DNA of 64,000 nucleotides, from assembly GCA_965276785.1 (NCBI GenBank), contig OZ255629.1:2914001-2978000 (forward strand), in the 5' to 3' direction. How positions within the stretch are numbered: the first letter of the stretch is position 1; each line of letters starts with the position of its first letter. The position numbers were made by a program, and so were the translations under genes. Positions 43,888 to 50,774 of the stretch are shown one piece after another. Origin of the DNA: LMUY01 sp965276785 (GTDB taxonomy: Bacteria; Pseudomonadota; Alphaproteobacteria; Acetobacterales; Acetobacteraceae). The notes under the pieces were generated by a model, which did no database searches, was not told the origin of the DNA, and was given only the letters and a program-made list of their open reading frames with translations.

Positions 43888-44627
43888 ATCCCGTCCGTAA
43901 CGGGCAGCGCGATGGCTGAGATCTGGTGGCCGATTGCGCCGCCGCCAGCGAGGGTGCGGCGGCGATGGCTGAAAAAGCGGCGCTCATCAGGCAGCGTGTC
44001 GGCGGCGAGCAGCGTCACCTCAGCGCCCGCCGCGCGCAAACGGGCGGCGCAGTATTGCGGCAGGTCGAACAGCCAGTGGCCCGGCCGGCGATTGACGAAA
44101 AATCGTGCATCTGCCGGGTCACGCGCCAACACGGCGTCTCGCAGGTCGGCCGCGACCTCGTAGGACGAGGGGCCGATGCAGGGGCCGATGGCGGCCTGCA
44201 CGCCGGCGCCGCCCATGGCTGCGACTGTGCGCTCCAGCAGGCCGGCCAAGGCGCCGCGCCAGCCGGCATGCGCTGCGCCCACCATCCCGCGGGCGGCGAA
44301 CAGAACGGGGGCGCAGTCGGCGGTGATGATGGCGAGGCCGAACCCAGGGCGGTCGGTCACCATAGCATCGGCTTTGGGGCCGTTGCCGGGCGGCCAGGCC
44401 TGCGTCAACCGCACCACCTCCGTGCCATGCACCTGCGACAGCCCGAGCAAGACGCGGGCCCCGATTGCCGCGGCGGCCCGGCGGCGGTTTTCGGCGACAG
44501 AGGCCGGGTCGTCGCCGCCTGAGAGGCTGCCGTTCAGCGAGGCATACGGCCCGGTGGACACGCCGCCCTCGCGGGTGAAGAAGCCATGCGGGACGGGCAG
44601 CAGGTCGGTCCGCAAAGCGGGCGTCAT
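43884..44627 (-). CDS. pgeF: Peptidoglycan editing factor PgeF (multicopper polyphenol oxidase/laccase-fold family)
   Basis: A 247-residue YfiH/LACC1-family protein: GFFTREGGVS near the start, LSQVHGTEVV, ADCAPVLF, AAHAGWRGALAG and GPCIGPSSYEV, together with the metal/nucleophile residues. In E. coli the homologue removes mis-incorporated serine from peptidoglycan precursors; others act on purine nucleosides. Placement beside envelope genes fits the first. It is coupled by ATGA overlaps on both sides. Confidence 0.94.
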   Translation of the reverse strand: MTPALRTDLLPVPHGFFTREGGVSTGPYASLNGSLSGGDDPASVAENRRRAAAAIGARVLLGLSQVHGTEVVRLTQAWPPGNGPKADAMVTDRPGFGLAIITADCAPVLFAARGMVGAAHAGWRGALAGLLERTVAAMGGAGVQAAIGPCIGPSSYEVAADLRDAVLARDPADARFFVNRRPGHWLFDLPQYCAARLRAAGAEVTLLAADTLPDERRFFSHRRRTLAGGGAIGHQISAIALPVTDGI

Positions 44628-45589
44628 GCCTCGAAACCGGCGGGGGTGGGCAGGCCAGGAGAGGTCAGCGCCAGGGCCTTGAACAGGGCGCCCATGCGGT
44701 CGGGTTCGGCCAAGCGGCGGCCGGCCTGGATCATCGCCGCGCCCTCGCGCCAGGGCCGGGTGCGGGCCAGCCGGTCGATGCGGCGGAACAAGCCTAGCGC
44801 AGTGAGGAACTTGCCTTGGGGCACCGGGCCATAGGCGGGCACGGCGGCGACGCGGGCGAAGGCGGCGAAATCGACATGGGCGGTGAGGTCGGCCAGGCCG
44901 GGCTCGGCCAGCGGATCGGTCGGCTTGCCTCCGCGCAAGGCCTGCAGGCTGTCCCCTGCCCCGCTGGCGGCGGGGCCGTAATCCAGCAACAAAGCCGCCC
45001 CCGGCGCGGCGCGCAGGCGCTCGCCGAGATGGATGGCCAGATCCGGATCGCGCCACTCCTGAATGGCACCCTCGCCCGCGCCGGACGGCATCCCCGGCGG
45101 AGGCTCGGCCGGCTGTTCCACCCAACGGCCCGCCGCCACATAGCGCTCGAGCCAGCCAGTGCCGCGGCGGCGGAACTGACGGACCGGCAGCGCATCGAGG
45201 AACTCGTTGGCGAGCAGGATCGCCGGCCCTGGTGGAACATGCTCCAGCCGGTCATGCCAGGTGGCGCCGGGCAGGATTGCGGCCTGAAGGGCGCGAAGCC
45301 GCGGCGACGTCTCGACCAAATGGAGCCGGAGCGCGGCACGGAAGGCCGGTGCCACCTTCGCCATGGCGCGCAGGGCGTCGGCCATGAGCGTGCCGCGGCC
45401 CGGGCCGGCCTCAATCAGCGCCACGGGATCGGGCCGGCCGATCGCCTCCCAGGTGACGGCCGCCCAGGCGCCCAACACCTCGCCGAAGGCTTGGCTGATT
45501 TCGGGGGCGGTGGTGAAATCGCTGAACGGGTCATACTCGGTATAATAGTGTGCGTTGGCCCGAGCCATAAAGTGGTCCAAGCGTTCCAT
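44624..45589 (-). CDS. Class I SAM-dependent methyltransferase, NDUFAF7/MidA family
   Basis: A 321-residue member of the MidA/NDUFAF7 family: YYTEYDPFSDFTTAPEISQAFGE, AdoMet loop IEAGPGRGTLMADAL and ANEFLDALPVRQF. The mitochondrial homologue dimethylates an arginine of complex I subunit NDUFS2, so the bacterial protein may do the same; this is inference. The N-terminus begins at ATG 45589, slightly shorter than most. It lies 8 bases after lgt and overlaps pgeF. Confidence 0.92.
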   Translation of the reverse strand: MERLDHFMARANAHYYTEYDPFSDFTTAPEISQAFGEVLGAWAAVTWEAIGRPDPVALIEAGPGRGTLMADALRAMAKVAPAFRAALRLHLVETSPRLRALQAAILPGATWHDRLEHVPPGPAILLANEFLDALPVRQFRRRGTGWLERYVAAGRWVEQPAEPPPGMPSGAGEGAIQEWRDPDLAIHLGERLRAAPGAALLLDYGPAASGAGDSLQALRGGKPTDPLAEPGLADLTAHVDFAAFARVAAVPAYGPVPQGKFLTALGLFRRIDRLARTRPWREGAAMIQAGRRLAEPDRMGALFKALALTSPGLPTPAGFEA

Positions 45590-45597
45590 GCCGGTCT

Positions 45598-46413
45598 CTA
45601 GGCCTCGGGTGCGCGCGGCCGGGCCATCGCGCGCAGGATGAGCCATACCCCGGCGATGAGCATGGGAATGGACAAAAGCTGGCCCTCGGTGGACCCGGCG
45701 AAGAGGAAGCCGCGGAACGCGTCCGGCTCGCGAAATAGCTCGCCCGTGCTGCGAGCGACGGCGTAACCGGCGAGGAACACGCCGGAGAGCAGGCCGAAGC
45801 GGGCCCGCACCGCCTCGCGCCGGGCGAGCAGCCACAGCAAGGTGAACAGCAGCGCACCTTCGAGGATCGCCTGATAGATTTGGCTCGGGTGGCGAGGAAT
45901 GTCTCCTGCGCGGGGAAAGATCGTCGCCCAAGGCAGCCAAGCGGGCGCCGGGCGGCCCCAAAGCTCGCCGTTAATGAAGTTGGCAATGCGGCCCAGGCCG
46001 AGCCCGATCGGGGTAACCACCGCGACCCGGTCGGCAAAGCCCAGCATGGAGATGTGCTCGTGGCGGCAGAACAGCGCCAGTGCCACGATGACGCCGAGGG
46101 CACCGCCGTGGAAGCTCATGCCGCCCTGCCACAAAGCGAGTATGGAGAGCGGTTCGGCGAGGAAATGGCCGGGTTGGTAGAACAGCACGTAACCGAGGCG
46201 GCCGCCCAGCACCACGCCAAGCGCGGCCCAGGTGAGGAAGTCGTCGGTTTGCTCCGGGGTTGCGACGACCGGGACGCGCCGCACCAGCCGACGCGCGATC
46301 CACCAGCCGAGCAATAGGCTGCAAATATAGGCAAGCGCATACCAGCGGATCGAAAGCGGGCCGATTTGTACTAAAGTGGGATTGAAGTCGGGAAAGAGCA
46401 GAACGGGGATCAA
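45598..46413 (-). CDS. lgt: Prolipoprotein diacylglyceryl transferase
   Basis: A 271-residue inner-membrane enzyme with about seven helices that adds diacylglycerol to the lipobox cysteine of prolipoproteins. Conserved blocks: SIRWYALAYICSLLLGWW, MSFHGGALGVIVA with the catalytic histidine, and GRIANFINGELWGRP, the phosphatidylglycerol signature. The start is a TTG at 46413 overlapping the hldD stop as TTGA. A lipoprotein substrate is encoded three genes downstream. Confidence 0.97.
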   Translation of the reverse strand: MIPVLLFPDFNPTLVQIGPLSIRWYALAYICSLLLGWWIARRLVRRVPVVATPEQTDDFLTWAALGVVLGGRLGYVLFYQPGHFLAEPLSILALWQGGMSFHGGALGVIVALALFCRHEHISMLGFADRVAVVTPIGLGLGRIANFINGELWGRPAPAWLPWATIFPRAGDIPRHPSQIYQAILEGALLFTLLWLLARREAVRARFGLLSGVFLAGYAVARSTGELFREPDAFRGFLFAGSTEGQLLSIPMLIAGVWLILRAMARPRAPEA

Positions 46414-47384
46414 CGATAAGGGTCCGGCGTAGCCAAAAAATCGACGACGTAGCGCCGCACGCCCTCTTCTAGCACGGTGAACTGGCCGTCATAGCCCGCG
46501 GCGCGAAGCCGGCCGATATTGGCCTGGGTGAAGGATTGATAGCCGGCGCGCAATTGCGGCGGCATGTCGATAAATTCGACTCGCTCCGGAACGTTGGATG
46601 CCCGGCAAACGGCGTCGGCAAGGTGCTGATAGGAGCGTGCGTCGCCGGTGCCGACATTAAACAGGCCGCTCACCGCAGGGGTTTGCAGCAGCCAGAGCAT
46701 GACGTCGACCACGTCGCCGACCCAGATGAAATCCCGCATTTGTTGCCCGTCTGCCACGCCGGGCTGCGAGGCGCGGAACAGCTTGGGCGCATGTCCGGCA
46801 GTTATGTCATCGTATTTGACCTTTACCACCGAGATCATGCTGCCTTTGTGGTATTCGTTTGGGCCGTAAACATTGAACAGCTTGAGCCCGGCCCATTGCG
46901 GCGGCCGCGCGGCACCGGCGGTAAGCATTTTCGCGACTCGCAGGTCGAAGGCGTGCTTCGACCAACCGTAGAGATTGCGCGGCCGGAGCCGTGTCAGCGC
47001 GTTGAGATCGTCGTCGAAGCCGGCGCTGCCGTCGCCATAGGTTGCGGCCGAAGACGCGTACACCAGCCGCACGTCATGATCGGCGCACCAATTCCAAAGC
47101 AGCAATGACAATTCGACGTTGGTCATCCAGACCAAGTCACCATTACTGGCCGTTGTCTCACTGATTGCACCGAGGTGAAACACCATCTCGACCGGTGGGT
47201 CGGCGGCTAGAAAATCGTCGAGCGTATCAGGCATGACGATCAAGGCAGGCGGATGAGCGGCAAGGTTGCGCCATTTGCCTTCGGAGCCGAGCCAGTCGAC
47301 GATAACGACGTCGTAGCCGGCCTCGGCCAAGGCGGCGTTGAGATTGGAGCCGATGAAGCCGGCACCGCCGGTGATAAGGATCAT
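46410..47384 (-). CDS. hldD: ADP-L-glycero-D-manno-heptose 6-epimerase
   Basis: A 324-residue extended SDR. N-terminal TGGAGFIGSN binds NADP, YASSAATYGDG and YGWSKHAFD carry the catalytic serine/tyrosine/lysine, and LKLFNVYGPNEYHKG is the HldD signature. It makes the heptose for the lipopolysaccharide inner core. It is the first gene of a long minus-strand operon (hldD, lgt, midA-like, pgeF, lipoprotein, prs and beyond). Confidence 0.96.
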   Translation of the reverse strand: MILITGGAGFIGSNLNAALAEAGYDVVIVDWLGSEGKWRNLAAHPPALIVMPDTLDDFLAADPPVEMVFHLGAISETTASNGDLVWMTNVELSLLLWNWCADHDVRLVYASSAATYGDGSAGFDDDLNALTRLRPRNLYGWSKHAFDLRVAKMLTAGAARPPQWAGLKLFNVYGPNEYHKGSMISVVKVKYDDITAGHAPKLFRASQPGVADGQQMRDFIWVGDVVDVMLWLLQTPAVSGLFNVGTGDARSYQHLADAVCRASNVPERVEFIDMPPQLRAGYQSFTQANIGRLRAAGYDGQFTVLEEGVRRYVVDFLATPDPYR

Positions 47385-47793
47385 GGGCCGGGTTATATCC
47401 AGACGGCTTGAAGCAAGCTAGTCGGTTGAGTGCGCTTATGTTCTTGCGTAACGATGGCAGTGTTTGCGTGACAGACAATATTCGAAGACGTAACAATCAC
47501 GCAAAAATCTAAATATTAAAGACGGCAAGATCGCGATGTAATGCTTGCCCGCTCGATGGATGCGTTTTATGGGGGGACACGATTGAACCACTCACGGGGG
47601 CGTGAAGCTCCGCTGTGATGCGTGAGTCAACCTGCCGGGCAGGCGGCAAAGGAGTTTTTGGTCTGCCAAATCCTGGGGGCGCTACGGCGTTTCCTTGTGC
47701 CGTTCGGTGCGGGCGCAACGCGGCTCCACGGGGCGGACGATCTCGCGGCCCCTTGTTTGCAAGAGGGCGAATTGAAACTCGCATTGTTCGGGA
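47385..47793. other. 409-base intergenic region between divergent hldD and the first GH/CBM60 gene
   Basis: No coding region that I can support. 47440-47530 is clearly AT-rich compared with its surroundings and probably holds the promoters. A perfect 13-base palindrome (CCTGCC-G-GGCAGG) lies at 47631-47643, possibly an operator. Confidence 0.45.
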
Positions 47794-50283
47794 ATGGGAC
47801 AGCCATCCATGCAAACGGCTTCATCCACGACGCCTACTCCGGTCCAGGCCGAATCGACCTTCAACTTCGTCAACAGCATCGGCGTGGACACCCACAACAA
47901 CAACGGCGATGACACCTACGCCACGCTATCCAGCCAGTTTGTGTCGGAGTTCCAATATCTCGGCGTGAACCTTGCCGGCGGCGCGCTCGACGCGGTCGGG
48001 CTGGCCGGTGGCGGCCTCGCCTATCTGCAGAAAGTCGAATCGGAGATGTCGCAAGGCATTCGATTTGATTTCGCGCTTGGGGGCAGCGCCACACCCCTCC
48101 CGGTGGCCACGGTCATCGCGGACCTCAACCTGCTGGAAACCGCTGATCCGGGCATGATCACTTTCGTCACCGGGCAGAATGAGGTCGGCGAAGGAGACCC
48201 GAATATCAATGCCGACCTCGCCACCGCCCAAAATTATCAGGACCAGCTCTATGCGGCGATCAAGGCCGACCCGCTGCTGAGCAGCATCGGCGACATTACC
48301 TATTCCGTCGGTTCGATGAACCCATCTGCTTACACAGCGCTTGGCAATCAATCGTCCAATACCCAATACGGCAATGCCCATGTCTATTCTGCGTATTTTC
48401 CACCGCAGATTTATGACAGTTACTATCTCCTCGTGAACAATTCGGGCACGCCGAACGACCCGGTGGTGGTGACCGAGACCGGCTACCCCGACAATCCCGC
48501 GCCAGGCGCTGGGCTGAGCGACGACGTGGTGGCCAAGTACCAGTTGGACAACATCTTTGATCTGCTGCTGGACGGCGCCAGCACGGTTGAGGTGTACGAA
48601 TTGCTGGACCAGGGTAACGACCCGAACGACACCCGTGGCAGCGAGGACCACTTCGGCTTTTTTACCTGGAACGGGCAGCCCAAAGAATCGGCGACGGCGC
48701 TGCATAATCTCACGACCATTCTGGCCGATCCCGGTTCGAAAAAGGCTAGCTTTCAGGCGGGCACGTTATCCTACTCGGTCAGCGGGCTGAACAGTTCGCT
48801 GAACCCGGCTGCCGCCCAAGCGGCCTTCGGTGACGGCATCTTTAGCACTTACGTTGCCAACCAACCGATCTACGGTGCGTCCTATTTGCTGGAAAAGTCG
48901 AATGGCACGTTCGACATTGCGGTGTGGCGGGAGCCGGAGATTTGGGACAACACGACCGCCACCACCATCCCGGACTCGTCTGCTCCGGTGACGATCACAC
49001 TGGCGCAGGCCGCGCAATCCGTGGAGGTGTATGATCCGCTGACTGGAACCGGACCGATTGCCACCTACTCAAACGTGAGTTCGGTGACGGTGATGGTGAG
49101 CGACCACCCGTTGATCGTTGAGGTGGACCCGTTTGCGGGCGGCGCTGCGGCGGCCACTCCGGCGGCGGCAGTTTCGGCGCCCGCTGTTACGGCTGCACCG
49201 GCTGCCTCCAGCGCGTCTGCCGCCAGTTCGTCCGGGAGCGCGGCTGCGGTTAGCTCCGGGCCCGACACGCTCTCGCTGAGCATGTCGGAACGGGCTGAAA
49301 ACGGCGGCGCCCAGTTCACCATCAGCGTGGATGGGCAGCAGATCGGCGGCACACAGACCACGACTGCCGACAGCCTTACTGGGCAGACGCAAACCTTCAC
49401 CGTGCAGGGCACGTTTGGCACGGGGAGCCACACCGTATCGGTTGACTATCTCAACGCCAATAACAGCCTGCTGTTCGTCAATGGCGCGACGCTCGACGGC
49501 AACATGGTTGCGGGGAGCGCTCTCACGCTCACCAACGATGCGCCGTTGAGCTTTGGCTTGAACGGTTCCAGCTCAGCGGCGACCAATGTCACCGTGGTGG
49601 GCTCCGGGCCCGACAGCCTCGACCTCTCCGCCTCGGAGCGGTCGGCGCCGAGCGGTGCTCAATTCACGGTCAGCGTGGACGGCAAACAGATTGGCGGCGT
49701 GCAGACGGTGACGGCGGACAGTACTGCCGGCCAACAGCAGCAGATCGATGTGCTTGGGAACTTTGGGACGGGCGACCACTCGGCTTCGATCGACTATCTC
49801 AACGCTTATAACAGCCTGCTTGCCATCAATAGCGCTACAATCAACGGCAACACTATCGGTGGCAGCGGCCTGGTCGAGAGCAATAATGGCGCGCTGGGCT
49901 TTAATTTCACCACACCCACCGCGCCCGCGCTGCCCACCATCGGCAGCGGCCCGGACACGCTCGCGCTGAACCTTTCCGAGGATTACTACCTCGGCCATGC
50001 CCAATTTACCGTCAGTGTCGATGGCCAGCAGATCGGGGGCGTGCAGAGCGCCAGCGCGATCGCCGGCAACGGTCAGTCGCAAGTGCTGGACGTGCTTGGC
50101 AGCTTTGGCGGCGCGCATACCGTGTCGGTTGACTTCCTCAACGACGCCTCGACCAGCAATCCCGGGGTTGGCACCGACCGCAACCTCTATGTTGGCGGCG
50201 CGACGATCGATGGAGCGAACATCGCGAACAGTTCGCTCGCGCTGTACAGTACAGGGGCAGAGTCTTTCAGTTTTCACCATTAG
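47794..50283 (+). CDS. Clan GH-A-like glycoside hydrolase domain with three CBM60-like modules
   Basis: An 829-residue protein. Residues about 20-350 look like a (beta/alpha)8 hydrolase: FVTGQNEVGEG puts a candidate acid/base at Glu130 and VVVTETGYPDN a candidate nucleophile at Glu228, as in clan GH-A. A beta domain and an Ala/Ser/Pro linker (about 450-485) follow, then three modules of about 115 residues starting near 488, 604 and 717. Each has GSGPDTL, AQFTxSVDGxQIGG and a DYLN/DFLN strand, the calcium-dependent CBM60 pattern. No signal peptide is visible and the export route is unknown. The ATG at 47794 has a weak ribosome site; 47809 is an alternative. It probably acts on an extracellular polysaccharide. 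Confidence 0.82.
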   Translation: MGQPSMQTASSTTPTPVQAESTFNFVNSIGVDTHNNNGDDTYATLSSQFVSEFQYLGVNLAGGALDAVGLAGGGLAYLQKVESEMSQGIRFDFALGGSATPLPVATVIADLNLLETADPGMITFVTGQNEVGEGDPNINADLATAQNYQDQLYAAIKADPLLSSIGDITYSVGSMNPSAYTALGNQSSNTQYGNAHVYSAYFPPQIYDSYYLLVNNSGTPNDPVVVTETGYPDNPAPGAGLSDDVVAKYQLDNIFDLLLDGASTVEVYELLDQGNDPNDTRGSEDHFGFFTWNGQPKESATALHNLTTILADPGSKKASFQAGTLSYSVSGLNSSLNPAAAQAAFGDGIFSTYVANQPIYGASYLLEKSNGTFDIAVWREPEIWDNTTATTIPDSSAPVTITLAQAAQSVEVYDPLTGTGPIATYSNVSSVTVMVSDHPLIVEVDPFAGGAAAATPAAAVSAPAVTAAPAASSASAASSSGSAAAVSSGPDTLSLSMSERAENGGAQFTISVDGQQIGGTQTTTADSLTGQTQTFTVQGTFGTGSHTVSVDYLNANNSLLFVNGATLDGNMVAGSALTLTNDAPLSFGLNGSSSAATNVTVVGSGPDSLDLSASERSAPSGAQFTVSVDGKQIGGVQTVTADSTAGQQQQIDVLGNFGTGDHSASIDYLNAYNSLLAINSATINGNTIGGSGLVESNNGALGFNFTTPTAPALPTIGSGPDTLALNLSEDYYLGHAQFTVSVDGQQIGGVQSASAIAGNGQSQVLDVLGSFGGAHTVSVDFLNDASTSNPGVGTDRNLYVGGATIDGANIANSSLALYSTGAESFSFHH

Positions 50284-50332
50284 CTTCGGCCTAATAGGAG
50301 CGGCATTCGCTTTGACTGTTTCGGTTCTGGCA

Positions 50333-50428
50333 CGTCACTGCGAGCCGCGCAACGGCGTGGCGATCGAGGTTCGCCAGCGTGGCCCTTGTGGCGACTGGAT
50401 TGCCGCGTCGCTGCGCTCCTCGCAGTGA
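50333..50428. repeat. Inverted pair of palindromic repeats (CACTGCGAG...GGATTGC type)
   Basis: CGTCACTGCGAGCCGCGCAA... at 50333-50365 and, inverted, GGATTGCCGCGTCGCTGCGC... at 50397-50428 match over most of 32 bases. A single copy of the same family is at 33661-33690. Confidence 0.65.
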
Positions 50429-50577
50429 AGCGAGAGGTCAGAGCGAGACGCTGCAGGTGTGATGGAGTTCAAGTAACGATTTTGCTGGAGGGGTTGCTTC
50501 CAGCCTGCTGACGCCGCTTTGCAGGATTGTTTTCTGCGATGCGCCGATTGAAAGAATAAGGTCCTTGCCCCGGCCAC

Positions 50578-50629
50578 AGCGGGTGCTTCGACGCATCCAA
50601 AAGGTTCAGCATGTGTCGAAGCACCCGCT
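50578..50629. terminator. Very strong hairpin, possible terminator of the first GH gene
   Basis: AGCGGGTGCTTCGACGCAT (50578-50596) pairs with 50611-50629 over 19 positions with one G-U pair and a 14-base loop. It is followed by TAATTT. It lies about 295 bases after the first GH stop and 146 before the second GH start, so it may end the first transcript or form a leader structure for the second. Confidence 0.45.
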
Positions 50630-50650
50630 TAATTTGGTGGGCCGATCCAG

Positions 50651-50680
50651 CCGACGCGCTGAAGCGCGCGTCAGCGTCGG
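50651..50680 (+). other. Two mutually exclusive stems upstream of the second GH gene
   Basis: Inner stem GACGCGC (50653-50659) / GCGCGTC (50666-50672) competes with outer stem CCGACGC (50651-50657) / GCGTCGG (50674-50680). The overlap of the left arms means both cannot form fully. This could be a switch or just GC-rich symmetry. Confidence 0.35.
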
Positions 50681-50774
50681 ACCACTCGCAGTTCGGGCTT
50701 TGTTTTAGCCACTGGTATCCAGCGGTGAGTTTTTTGCAGACCGAAACTGATTTGAACTAAGAGGAGAACAGCCG

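Larger units (their letters stand above)
50284..50774. other. 491-base hairpin-rich spacer between the two GH/CBM60 genes
   Basis: No coding region. It contains an inverted pair of genome-wide repeats (50333-50428), a six-pair hairpin GCTGGA/TCCAGC (50484-50504), a 19-pair hairpin (50578-50629) and a nested pair of alternative stems (50651-50680). The last lies about 95 bases before the next start codon. Confidence 0.7.
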
